In this document: positions 32,915-46,000 of the stretch, one piece after another
Position numbering within the stretch: position 1 is the stretch's first letter
Layout of the letters: every line of letters begins with the position of its first letter
Made by a program: the position numbers and the translations under genes
Assembly (NCBI GenBank): GCA_024734555.1
Contig: JANPWX010000338.1
Coordinates: 427,907-491,906 of the forward strand
DNA length: 64,000 nucleotides
Origin: Trochalopteron elliotii
Taxonomy: Eukaryota; Chordata; Aves; Passeriformes; Leiothrichidae
Direction of reading: 5' to 3'
The notes under the pieces: model-generated
Databases searched by the model: none
What the model was told of the DNA's origin: nothing
Seen by the model: the letters and a program-made list of their open reading frames with translations, nothing else

Positions 32915-35900
32915 GAGAGAGCGCTGGTGAGCAGCGGCGGAGGATTCCAGAGGTCCCTCCACAACTCCTGGCTGCCGGAGAAGGAAGGAAATTGAGCACA
33001 AAGTCTTCTTCTGGCTGTGACCTTTTGCAGCTGTGTTTTGGCCAGCAATTTATTTGCTTATGTGGTACAATGAGAAAAATAGGGACAGCCCTTGTGCTTT
33101 TACAACTTAAAATGTGCTTTGTATTCTGATAGTATTTTGGCATCACTTGGAAAATGAACATTTAATATTTCTGCTGAGGTGATGCCCACAGGACCTGCTA
33201 TGGAGAGGAGCTCCCAGATATGCTAGATGCTGCCTCCACATTCATAGGCTGGTCCTTTGTGGAACTTCAACTTTAGGGCAAAAAATATGCGACCAAACTT
33301 GATTTCCTCCTTTCTCTGCCTCAAACTTGTCAGCTGCACTTCATCTGCCTCTGAAATTAGGGAGATTGAATTAACAAGTTTTGATTGGAAAAAAGAAGAA
33401 AACTTCAAGGGAAGAAAGGGCACAGTGATCAGAACTAACTGAGCAGGACAGACCCAGGAGGGTTTTGACACATTATCATTTGAAAATGGCAAAGCAAAAA
33501 TCTGCTGTGACCGCAGTGTTTCAAGATTACAAGGCAAGAAAAATACCTGCCTATGCAAATAAGTTTAACTGTGACACAAGAAATTTAGGGATATGTTCCA
33601 CTCATTTGATAAAATGGCTTTTGATAATTCTAAAAATATAGCTACCCTTTTGGGGATATAATTCATGACAAGACTGTAGGGAGTGTAAGTGACAGCTAAG
33701 GAAGAAAACTACCATTGTAGTACCAAGAGCTGAACTGTGTAAGCAAGAACGTTAACATTAAAAAATGAAAAATTCAAACCTAGTTCCCCTATAAAGGCCA
33801 TTGGACTGCACAAATTAAAGAAAAAAAAGGTTTAATTGCAAACACTGAGTTGCACAGAAAGCAACAGAAAAATGGGAAAGAGGGGAAGGATGTTATTCTG
33901 ACTAGAAAATAGAAGCAGAGCGCCAGAGCATCTGTATGAAAATAACTGGGGGCAGAATTCAGCTACTAACATGCTGTCATCCTGTCTTTCAGTCCTACTG
34001 GTGTGTCTCGTCATGCTGTCCAGGCTGCCCTCCCTGGGCACTGTGATTGCACCTGCAGGTATCAGCACCAGCCCTTAAGGTGGGCAATGTGAGACTTGGC
34101 TGGAAATGCCATGTCTTCTCACTCACGTAAAATTCTTGTAGGTTAGGACTCTGTCACAGAAAGGAAGTGAGTATGCCATAAAAGCAGTTAATTTACTTTG
34201 GTTTAATAAAGATAGGCTTTGTTTATTACTCAAATGCAAGACACTAACTCAGTTAATAATTATCTTAAATATCACAAAATTACCTTCAACCTGGGATCCT
34301 ATTAATTAAATGCCAGTGTTGCTCAGCAACATGAAAATGTAAAAATGTATTTGTTATGTTCCATACTGACTGGATTGTATTTTTCCACCTTAAGTGCCCT
34401 GATTATATAGACACAAAATACTGGCAAAACCTCTGCCTGCTGAGGGTTGTTCTGAAGCCCAGACTTATTTGTACAGTGCAAAGGTGTAAGGGGTGACTTG
34501 AGCTCTGATTCTCCTGGGATACAGCTTCTGAACTGAAGAGACTGGAATGTCTTCCTGTAGAGTGCATAACCAGGAGATTTAACTCTGCAGTACATTTTTT
34601 TTTCTTTTTTTTCCCACTTTTTTTTGGTAGGTGAATAACGTATTTTCACATATTTCCAGCTGCAGTCTTTTCTTCCAAGAATGTGGCTGTAAGCTTACTT
34701 ATAAGGGTTTTCCAGAAGCTTCAGCATGTCTGAGGTATTTGCCACTTGGCAGGTCAACTTTAGTATTGCTGACAGATTTTCAGATTTCAAATGCAGGATC
34801 GTCAGTGCCTACATGGACATAAGGATTTCTGGTTGAAATCAGTGCACAGTTAAGTGCAGCAGCCTTTGCCTTTCACAAAAACCAAGTGATCAGCTAGGTT
34901 GTCCATTTTGTTCTTCAGGATGGATGCTGGCTACTGCTGGAACAGGAAGGAGCACAACAGAATCCCAGAGCTCCTGTCCCACACAGGAATAAAAAAACTC
35001 ACAGAATCTGTTGGTCCCAGCCAGACAATGACTCCATATTTTTACTTCTCTGCCAGGGATGCCAGGCACTAAGCTGTCTCTCTGAGCACTTTGCAGGTCT
35101 GTGTGAGTACAGCTCATAGTCATCTCAGGAGGAGCCCAGCCCTAGCAGTGAGTGAGTGGACACCTTTGCCTGTGAAGAAGACTCCTGCCAGGTGATGTAA
35201 AAGCATGGCTGAATAACGGCACAGCAGTAGGTACTGCCCAGGGACGTGAGCTTCAGTCCCCAGAAAATTGCAGAATCTGAATACAGGCACACTGTGAAAC
35301 TGTGGAAGTGGCTAAAATTGTGTTTGATCACCTTAGATCCACTGATGTTTCAAGCCCCAACTGCCCCATTGGAGTACTAAGATGGGGGATCACATCTACA
35401 GGAAAGTCATCTTCAGACATGGATGAACAGTTTTGCAGGTCTTGGGACATGTGCAGGGACGGTGGCTACAGTCTTTCAAGTAACATTGTGTTTGTGCAGG
35501 AGTAGCTGTACACAGTCATTTACTGGCATAAAATCCACAAAAAAAGCAGAGGCTCTAATGTAAGTGGTCCTGAAGTTCATCCCTTGGCACAAGCGGCTTT
35601 TTGACTTCTGGCCATTAATAGTTTCCTTTTGGCAGTGTGCCCAGGCTGGATAAGCTGCAAAGCCAGGGGTAATGAACTGGAGGATTTAAGGGTGAGGCAC
35701 AAGTTAGCTTTCAGTTGAGTGAGTGGCTGCTGGAAGAGATAGGGCTTTTCTTTTGCAATAAATGAATGGTACCTACAAACCATGTATTTACAAATATTCT
35801 ACACCTGCAGCTTTGCAGGGAGGAAAGACTCTTGTTCATTTGGACTGGCTGGTCCTTTATTTGCAAGGAGACTGAATTTTAACAAGGTTATTCTATTTAA

Positions 35901-36486
35901 GTGAAAACTGATTTGTTTGCATCAGGCCAAAGGGACTTAAGAGTCTATTTAATATGCATTGATCTTTGTGTGTGGGAATACAGAATATATGCTGGAGCTG
36001 TTGAAGCAAGTTCTTGCTTCAACATTCTTGGCATTTTTTAAGGCAAAAAATAATTGGTAATATACAGGAATGGGACAAGACAGCAATGACAGATGTGATT
36101 TTCAGTTCACAGAGAGTGACAATATTAGAAGATGTAGTACTCCCAGAGGTGAGATGCAGATGTGCCTTTTAGTGGTGAGTTTCACGAGGAAAGGAAGACA
36201 TACATATTGTTATCATGTCAGTACTTCCTCTTCACTGTACCAGCATTTGCCTTCCTTCACAGACTTAGGTTTATGCAGGATTAGCAATGTTCTCTTGGTA
36301 GATGAGGTGTTGTTCTGTAGCATTGAATAAAGTGGATTATTCAGAGTTTGAAAAATCAGTTCATCTTCACTCCAAGAAAGACAACATACAATGTGAAGAA
36401 GTGCGTTTGTGTACAAAAAATATAAAAAGCGTCTTTTTGGAAATATATTGGGATTCTCTTTTGTATTTACCATTTTCTTGTAACTT
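32915..36486. other. Gene desert, no gene recognised
   Basis: Nothing coding. A T-rich tract interrupted by C lies at about 34593-34628. Confidence 0.5.
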
Positions 36487-36500
36487 CCAGCAGAGGGCAG
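36487..36500 (+). promoter_or_regulatory. CTCF-like motif, full consensus match
   Basis: CCAGCAGAGGGCAG matches CCASYAGRKGGCRS at all 14 positions on the + strand. It lies in the desert about 19 kb past EOMES. Candidate domain-boundary or loop-anchor site. Confidence 0.4.
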
Positions 36501-36636
36501 GTTTGTGCCACAGAACCTGTTTGCTCACATGAGCGACTCCAATGTGACATTCACCAGGCATGTCCAATCCTTGTCAGAAAAAAAATAAAACCAAAAAAGG
36601 TCTTATTTTTGTGGTAATTTTCCCTGAAAATTATGT

Positions 36637-36638
<2 letters not shown>

Positions 36639-36676
<38 letters not shown>
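36639..36676. repeat. Poly(T) tract, 38 nt
   Basis: Thirty-eight uninterrupted Ts, the longest homopolymer in the window, about 140 bp past the CTCF-like motif. No retroposon body is recognisable beside it. Confidence 0.95.
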
Positions 36677-36680
<4 letters not shown>

Positions 36681-36987
36681 ACAAAGTGAAAAAACCAAAT
36701 GGAATCTTATTGGTAACCTTGCCAAAAATCTAGTCTCCAAATGCATTCCTCTTGTTTTCTAAAACAGCTGTGAAATTGCCAGTGGTTAATTTCTCTCAGT
36801 GCAATTCTTCCCTGTTTCTATCACAGTAGGAATATTTAGGCTGTTTTCAGTATCAGCTTCATGTAAGGAGAACCATGCAATGCACTCACTGTTGCATGGA
36901 CATGACATGGTGGTGTTCTGTTACAGTTATACAGCACAAAATGCTGTGGTACCAGCAAAACACAAATATAATTAAGGCCTGGAGGGT

Positions 36988-37004
36988 AAAAAAAAAAAAA
37001 AAAA
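36988..37004. repeat. Poly(A) tract, 17 nt
   Basis: Seventeen uninterrupted As. No gene or retroposon is recognised upstream. Confidence 0.95.
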
Positions 37005-40000
37005 TTGTATAATCCTGGCATGCAGAACACCACGGGAAAAAAATCAGGTGGTTACATCACAGCAACAAGCCCCAGCAGGGTTAACCACATGCCCATGTTT
37101 GTGTAATTCTTCTCAATGCCATTTTGGTTTCAAAGTGACATGTTGTGGCAGTGCCAGAACAGGGTGTTCTGAAACAAAGGAGGTGAATGGTTTTCTAATT
37201 TGTGTGTCATCCCTAGGAATCCTGTTCTTTCTGCTGCGAGTACTTCACCTTGTGCTGCTTGTATGTGAATCAACAGCACAGTTTGAACTCATCAGCAGAT
37301 GCACCAGCTTCTGCTTCCTTAGTGTCTCATTGCTGCTTTTTTTGTCTTCCATGTGATTTTGAGTGTTGGATTTTACCTTTTTTTCCATTGTCACTTTGCA
37401 TGTCCCTAAATGACATTTTGATGAAAATACATATATTTTGCAGGCATTTGTACCCATTAGCCAGTGTCACTGTTCACTTTCTTAATCTGCTATACAAATT
37501 CACACAAAATGCTCTTAAAACTTTTTTTCTTTCTTGCTATGCTTTTCATCCACTGTCCTAGGTTTGTGTAATTTTGAAAAGTATGGACTAACACAATATG
37601 TTGTCATCATAATCTAATGTTTTGACAATCACAGCACAAGTGTAGCCTGCTGCCAACAAGCTGTGCGCTGCTGAGTTAGAAGTTTTTTTGTCAGTGTTAT
37701 CCAGGATAATGCCTTCTTCTCACCTTCAAGTTGGTTTTGTGGCTTCATGTTGTCTGTTTATTAGAGGGTGGCAGCATTTTCCTCTGCATTTGAAAACTGG
37801 CTCTCACTCCCTCTGAAATTCACATTATTATTTGGATGATTCAGTAGTAGCTAAAGAGAGAGCAAACTTCACCCAGTCAGAAAGCACAGCCTTCAGTTAA
37901 CTGGTGAAATGTTAGTGGGGACTCCTAACCTCCAGTGTGTAACTGGTGTGGCCAATATTGAACCCAGGTCTCCAGAGGTGGAAAACTGGCCCAAGGGACA
38001 GATACCTCTTCTAACTCCCATCACATCCCTAATAGTTACTAGGGCAGAATAATGTTTCATGACCTTTGGGTTGTACCATTACCATAACATAACCTAGCTG
38101 CACGAGCTTTGCAAAGGTCATTGTAGAAATAAAAATATTGCCTGCTGTGATCCATACCCTCAGACACCAAGGAAAAGAAATATCTTAATAAATGTAGTGA
38201 TATTTGCACTATAGGGCACAGTGCAAGGGTCATGAACCATTATTCTGCACTAGTAATAATGTCAGTATTTTATTCTTGCCCAGTGGTTACTGTATGACAT
38301 TTGTGCTTGCAGGGAAATTCCTGTGAATATCAGTAACTTAGAACACATTGCCTCGAGGGCCTATTGTTCTCCCATTGGAGTCAATGAAGTCAATTTGCCA
38401 TTTGCTTACCAGTAGCTGGGCACAGCACTGACCCAGCATTCCTCATCATCAAAACTGAAATAGTTTTAAAGTGGCTTTGATGGCTTTTTTTTCTTTTTCC
38501 ATTAAAAAGTATTTGTTCATTGGACCCCCAATGGAACATGTTTCTTAAAAGACTGTAACAGATAGTTTTATCATATCCATGAGAATTGCCATTACTGTAT
38601 ATGTAGAAGACAGATTATATGATGAGATTTTTTTATTAAAATAAGTTCAAGTCCTAATACTCCTAGGTACTTGCATGATGATTTATGACCTGGGAGAGAG
38701 GTGTTACCCAATACTTCTTCACTACATTCTTATGTGATAGGTAAATGACTGTTTCCTCTATTCCTCCAGCAAAGAAATGTATTAATTCAGACTTTTCTGC
38801 ATGATATGGCTGGAATGATATAACTGAAATGACAGAATTCTTAATAATACGACCTGAATTTTGCAGATGTGGAAGTTGCTGGTTTTGTCCAACAGATTCT
38901 TGTTCTTATGCTAGTGAAACTGGCAACCCTAAAGCTTATTTTTTCTTTTTTTTCTTTTTTTTTTTAAGCTAAAGTATGTCAGCCTTGGTCCATCCCTATG
39001 AGATTATGAATTTTGACTGAGATCTCAAAGGAAGTGGTGAACAGTTTGTATGCAACTGTGGCCCATGTTGGCATTGACCTTTGTCTAGAAACACACCTTA
39101 GCAATCAATAAGTTCAATGTACCTCTGGTAATAAGTCTGAGAAGAACTCCACTCCTCATGTGTGAAGAAGCCTACCTGATAGGAAGGAACTATTTGAGAG
39201 CTCTGTCAGAGGCAGGATCATTTAATTAATTGCTTTGGATAAGGTGGTGCTTGCCTGTAGTCTGGCTCCACCATGGAGAAGGTGATAAATATTTCCTTCC
39301 CCAGACTCAGTATGTGTCTGTATCAGAGAAAAACACAGTGCTAGTTCTGAGAGAAGTGCATTGGCTGTTATTTTTCAAGAGCTTGTGGTGACTAAATTGT
39401 CCCCAGCTGCAAGGGAGGGTTCATGTTTACAATCTGAGGAAGCAGGCAGCATTGTGTCATCCAGGGTGCCATGTCCTGATTGCTTCTCAATCTTGCTGCA
39501 GCCAGGCTTGTGACAGACGAAGGTTTTTGGTGCAGAGCATTGTGAGGGTGGAAGGGGAGCCCTTGTAGGTCAGGGGCATCCTTACAGTAGGACTGTATTG
39601 AACATGGAAACACAGTAAGTGAGATCCAGTGGCAAAAGAGCTGTCACCTCTTTGTGATCCACTAAGTTCACCTCAGCTGTCACACCAGCCTGTGGCTCTG
39701 CCTTGAACATGAAGTTTAACCCTGGCTCTAGAAAAAGATGAAGTGGGAACCACTCATGTGAGCCATGTCTAGTGTGTGAGACAGAGCAAAGTTAATATAC
39801 AAGGCTGACATTCAAGGTGTGCTCCACAGAGCTGGGCAAGGACTGGGTCTGCTTCTCCAAGGCCTTGTCACTGAACGGCACAGACTGGTCCTGTGCTTGT
39901 TTTCCTGCTCCTTTTCCAGGCCAGGAGAGCAGACAGATTTGCATAGTCTGTAGGCAGCTGAGTACAATTTTTCCTGTGGGTGGTAGTATTTAGAAAGTGT

Positions 40001-43000
40001 CCTGCCTTGCTACTCGCAGATTGCTATCACCCTCCCCTGATGGGATTAGGAGCCTGGCTTCACAGGCATTGCCTGATCCAGTTGGCTTTCATAGGGATGA
40101 GGTGGGTAGTGGTGAGAAAACAGGATGGGTGATGACTGTGTAGCTGTGCTGGTAACTTTGCTTGGGGGAGGGGACTGAGGGGAAGACACAGGGACAGAGG
40201 AAAAAGTTGTAATTCTCACCCATACAAGGAATTCCTGTAACATTTGAAGGAAATTATCAGGGAGCAGACATCAGTCATGCTTTTCTGACTCATTGTCCTG
40301 TTTTCAGACAGAATCCCCCTCCAGTCTCCTCCTGCCTGTTGCACTGCTGTCTTGATTTATTTCTGTAAAAAGTTATCACAAGAATTTCCCTCTTTAAAAA
40401 TATAATTAAAGAATTAATGTCATAATACACAAAGTTTTGCAATGTGCTGAAATAACTGAGAAAATTAACTTTCCTTTTTAAAAAATAAAAAGGAACAACT
40501 CTCATGTAGTCTACAACCTGGATGATTTGAGATGCTCTCATGAGTAATAAGTAGAGTCTGTCCTTTGGTCCCAGATGATTCTAACATAGGATGCCTTCAG
40601 AGGGATATAAAGTACAGTTTAACCTTATAATGAATAGTTAACTGACTTGCCCTTCTCCCTAACTTTGAAAAAAGGAAGATCTGCAGAAGAGAAATGTTTC
40701 CAATGTCAGTGGAATCTGCAAAAAATGAGGAAGGGTGGTCTGTGAGGTACAAACCTGTATGTGTGTTCTTCTAAGTCTGCTTCCCAATTTTGTTACTAAT
40801 ATGCTATTTGGGAGTACTGAGGGACAGGCAGGTGCCCTTTTCCAAGCCTCTTTTATACACCAGAGCTCAGAGGTGAAAGGCTGATATAACTTTGCAGTAT
40901 CCTCATGAAAATTGCGGTGAAGACTGATTTTGCCACAGGTACTGTTGAAAACTTGACGTAGCACGTCTTTAGCAGCAGCCACAAACACTTCCACTTGTGG
41001 GTCCAGAGTTTCAAGGATCAGCTTAGTCAGCAATAGAAACTCAGTCATTTCATTTGATACCCTTTAATTAGACATGCATGCATATAGAAATGCATAGATT
41101 ATCTAAAACCTCCTACTGCAAATTTCTCACTGAAATTAATGAGGTTATTCAAAGAGTAAACCATGAGTAATAATGAATAATATTAGTACTCAGCATGACT
41201 AATAGTGGTAAGAGGGAGAGTCTTAATGACTTAGAAAAGGAGGGTCTGCTGGGAGCCAGCATAACGATTTGCACACACAATTCCTTTTCAAAGTGGTGAA
41301 GCTTGGAGCTTACTTGGAGCCAATCATTAAACTACAGACCCCATTTTATCACAGGAGTCTTGATCTCTGTTTCTGTGCCTTTCTCGAGGCACAGCTTACA
41401 TGTGTGTCAGAAAATGAGTCATGCCCAGGCAGCTGGTATTCTGATCCCTTTTCTGTTTAGTGTAGTCTGCATCTTTGCAGCAACTTTTATGGAGAGATCA
41501 TGTTTCAAAAAGTCTTTGACAAAGCTCCTCATGGGGTTTTATTTTTCATTTAACTGAGAGAGAGAGCATGAGATGAGGAACTGGCTAAGCAGTACAAAAA
41601 AAGCAGAATGAGATTATATTTTGTTACAGTTAATGGTTCCTGGTTCTGTGCCTGGGAGTCTATCTGAGGTTAAGCCATATTGTAACATATTAGTGTCTAG
41701 GAAGGATCTAGAAGAGTGGAAAAAATGATGCAAAATTAACAAAGAAAAGCAACATCCTTTAAAGTTTTTAAAAGAATGGAACATGAGACTGTTTTCCCTG
41801 ATACTGGGCGCTAGATGGTCAGCTCTAAATAGATGTCAATGAATATTTGAAGAGATTAAGACAAACTGGTGTGTATATATTACTGTAGAGTCATATACAG
41901 TAAAATAAAGTCTGCTCTCATGCTATTCCTCCTTGCTGTAATTGCAAGTTTTTGGGGAAAGACTTGTGGTGTAAATTAGTTTGGGATGGGAAATGAGGAA
42001 ATTAATACTCGTCCTCAAATACAAAGCAAGTGGAATTTTTTCAGAATGAATACTGAAAGGGTGAATCTTTTTTAGCAGTGTAAAAACTCCAGTTCCTTTC
42101 TAGTTCTTATTTCCAGTTCTTGCCACTACTTCCCCATCTGTGATGCCTCTGCTTTTCTCATGATATATTTTTCAGTAGTTTCATGCCACTAATACAAAAA
42201 TCTGTGAAATGTTAACAATTTAAAGAGATCCTTGGTAAGGATAGATTTAGGAAAATAAGGTGGAGAGGTCTGGAAAAAAGGCAAAGCTGTAAAATTCCAG
42301 GGTTTGTCCTAATCTATCATTCAGATGTTGCTATGGCACCTAATTTTAAAAAGTTCCATGACTAGAATAATTAAACCAAATAGATGTATCAGATAATGAG
42401 CACTGAAAAACAGGTAATTTCAGGCTGTCTTACTTGAAAATGTTGTCTTGAGGCTTTATGATCCAGGTCTGGACCAGAGTAATATTTAATAGTTTAATCT
42501 ATTAAATGTCTCCTGTTGGTTGAGGAAAAATGTGAGTCAAGGTGTGAAAGTATTAGTTCCAACAGAGAATCTTTCTCAGATGCTGTTTGTATATGATTAA
42601 AGCTCAGATCAGAGTAGTCTCTGTATTAGGCCCACATAGAGTCAACCTTCTCTCAACAGTAGTTTTGCAATATGATTAAATCACCAAAGGCATATTCAAA
42701 GTCACTCAATTAATTTTAATTCTTCTTTTATATCGTAACCAGCTCTAAGTTTTCTGATGCTGTAGGCTAATGAAAAATAAAATCTATTCTGCCTCTCCTA
42801 AAGGAGAATATTACTGTAAGTGTTCTTGAAAAGCTGTATCATAAGCAGCATCTAAGGGATGCAATTTTAAAATAATTCTTGCTTGTAGTCCTCGCATTGC
42901 AACATTGTCCTAAAGATGATCAGGCCCAATCTGTTTAAATGCAGTTGCCAGCTGCCTGCTTGTCTGATTACTGCAATATTGCCCCTGTTGAGTAGTGGAC

Positions 43001-46000
43001 GGTAAGAGCTATAAGGTGATGTGGATCCTGGGATTCAGCTAGTCACCACTGCATGCCTTTTCCATTAATTTGACCAAAACAACTACTCCTCTTCTGTTTG
43101 ATGGATTAGATGAATAAGCTTCTTCTTTACAGAAGAAGACTCAGCAGATTGCTTGTTGCATGAGGCAATGAAAGTCAGGCAGAAGGGCATTACAAAACTG
43201 ATGAATGATTCTGATTGATAGAACTTTTATTCCTAGGCATGCAAGAATGGAAATCTCTTTTATGAGAGCTAACAGAAGGCATGCCAGAATAACAAGAATG
43301 TTCTTGTTGATTTATCTGCAGCTGGTATTGGGTCTGCGGTAGTGATTAAGTAAATAACAGCAGTTCTATCAAATGTTTGCAAATGTGAGCAAAATCAACA
43401 GCACATAAAAACTGAATTCAGATCTCTGGAATATAAGTTTTACATAGACTGTGCATTTTCATGTAGAACAGAGATTCACCATGAACACTCTCTGATCTCA
43501 CCATTGCTGTGGCTGATGCAGTGTGCTGTCAAGAGTGCAGTTTACTTGAGGCAAGTTCCTGTTTCTTCTGGAATCTTCTCTGAGTTTTAAATCAAAGCCT
43601 AAAAGTGAGAAAAGCCTGTGTTATGGTTATTATATACCACCTGCTTGTCACTCAGCAGCAAACTAAGTTATCTTTTAAAGAGTGTTTAAACATTTGAATA
43701 AATTACAGGGGGAGATGTTTGGGTTTTATCTTGTTTTGTTTACCTTACTTTATCTTGATAAACTGTTGAAATGGATTCAGAAACCTTCATTGCAAAAGAA
43801 AAATGTGCAATGAACTTTTATATGTGACAGCTGTTAATTGCATCCTTCCCCCTTGCAGAGGAAATCGTTCTGTGTGGTATAGCATTGTTGATATCCCTTA
43901 AGTTGGCTCTTTGTCATATCCTCTAAATAGAGCAGAAGAGAGCAATACTGCAAATGGAAGAAATTCTTGATACCTTTGGAATTACTCATCCACTGTGTTG
44001 GAAACTGTGAAGAAATCTTTCTTATTGTGTATCCTTCTTTGTCTGTTATTTTGAAAGAAAAAAGCTGCCACCAGCCAGCCAGAATCACCACTTAGGTCTT
44101 CAATAAGCAGCTGCTAGGAGCTTGACTTAGAAATGAGACAGAGACAAGAAGCGGAAAAAATCCGCTCCAAGTGGGTGGGAAGGAAAGAGAGCTTTTACGA
44201 GGTAGAATTTCAGGATTTCCTTCCTTGCAAGTATATTACTAAAAGTTGCCTTTGTTTTTCAGGAGGGAAATGCTGCTAGTGAAGTAGTTGAGGGTGAACC
44301 ATTGTGTCAAGGTAGCTTGCTCAGGCCTGGACACATGTTTCAGATCAGTTCTCGTGTTGGTGCTGATTCTTATGCGAGTGAAGTTTTGCTGTTGACTTAA
44401 TTGTGAACAGACAATGTTCTGTCTCCTTAATGGTTTATGAAGCTGTATATGATAGCTAAGATCTTCCATTTGCTCTCCAGGGCACATGCTCTTCATGTCT
44501 GCCTGTCGGATCCTGAGGTGTTCAGCTTCGTTTTTTTCTATTTTATCAATAGAATTTAATGAACATTTTGAAGATTTAGTATTCTATAATTCCAGCAGTC
44601 CACACAAGCATGGACTAAGCGAGCCTAATAACTGGATAAATACATTTTAGGGAAATGACCATGTTTACTGACAACAGTGTTCTCATCATTCTAGTGCTTG
44701 CACAATATTAACTATTGTACAGCTTTCTTGCACTGACTGTCATCGCATTCTTCAAATTAGAAAGAAAATCAAATCATTGCAAATAGGTTTGAACATTTGG
44801 CAGTGAAAAAGCTGGAACATGAAAAATAACTCAGGAGAAGGCTATTGAAGTGTTTGTTGACTGCCATTTGTTTGCTGACAATGGACAGATTGGTTCAGGC
44901 AAACACATCGTCCAGGATTAAAGCTAGACAAGACCTGGAAACTTACCCATTTTAATTTTAAACTCAAACATGTTTATTGTTTGTCCATTTTCTTTTTCCT
45001 TTTTGTTCTCTTTTTTGCTTGCTGTCCATCTCTCTGTCTGTTTTCAACAGTTTCTGAGTTCTTGCTTGAGACAGAATAGGAAGTACCAAAAGAATCTGGC
45101 AAGATCAATTATTTCAAACTTGAATTGTTTGCCTGACAGTGATGAACACGATGGGTGTCCTGTCTCCTCAGCTCTGATTTCACCTTGCAGGAGGAGGGAG
45201 CTCTGGAAGTGACTTCAACTTCCAGCTGCTCAGCAAGAACAAAGGTATTACAGCAGAGTTTGCTTTTCTGATGTTCTTACCTTTGACTGTTTGGAGCAGG
45301 AAAATCAACATTTACCTTCTGAATTGGCATGCACTGAGGTAAATACATGCAGTGCTGCTGGTAACTGTGCAGCAGATCTCTGCAGCAGAGGCTGTTCTTC
45401 AGATGGTTGCTGCAGTCTTTTTAAGGTAAAATATTCCTGGACACTGTGACTAGGAGAAATGCAAACAGTCATTACTGGCATGTCAGAAATACCTGTCTGG
45501 GCCCCTCAGAATCCCTTCATCCTTTACATTTTCATTATTAGTAGAACTTTAAAGTTCCAGAACACTTTCTTCATTAAGATTTGTCTATTTTCCATATTTT
45601 GCAGGGTTTTTTTCTACCATAACTTACAAAAAGAAAACCAATACTTTTTGTTTTAATTTAGTCTTCCCTTCTTCCTCAAATTTACCTCTTGCATTTCATG
45701 AACAGGGATAGTTTTAATAGAGGATTTTAAGAATGTGGATCTATTTTTCATGTATGGAACCTTCTTTGTCATTTTAGGAAACTGAGGAGATTGCCTTCAG
45801 TAACATGGAATGGTATTGACAAATCCAATTGTATATGTAAATTAATTACAAACATATAAATTCACATCTCATTTTGTGGAGATGTCTAGCTATCAATCTA
45901 GATATGCTATGTATTAAATATACATAAGTATTGAACAACTATTTCCATACTGGTGAACAGTTGACTGACACTTGACTTTCCAGAGTGAAATACATTTATT

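Noticed and set aside
41806..41820. CTCF-like GGCGCTAGATGGTCA
   Set aside because: The start and the final GGC of the core do not match, which is too weak for a call.
44970..45050. Pyrimidine tract ending TTTTCAACAG as a splice acceptor of an unknown exon
   Set aside because: No coding sequence with a donor site follows; the open frame ends without family resemblance.
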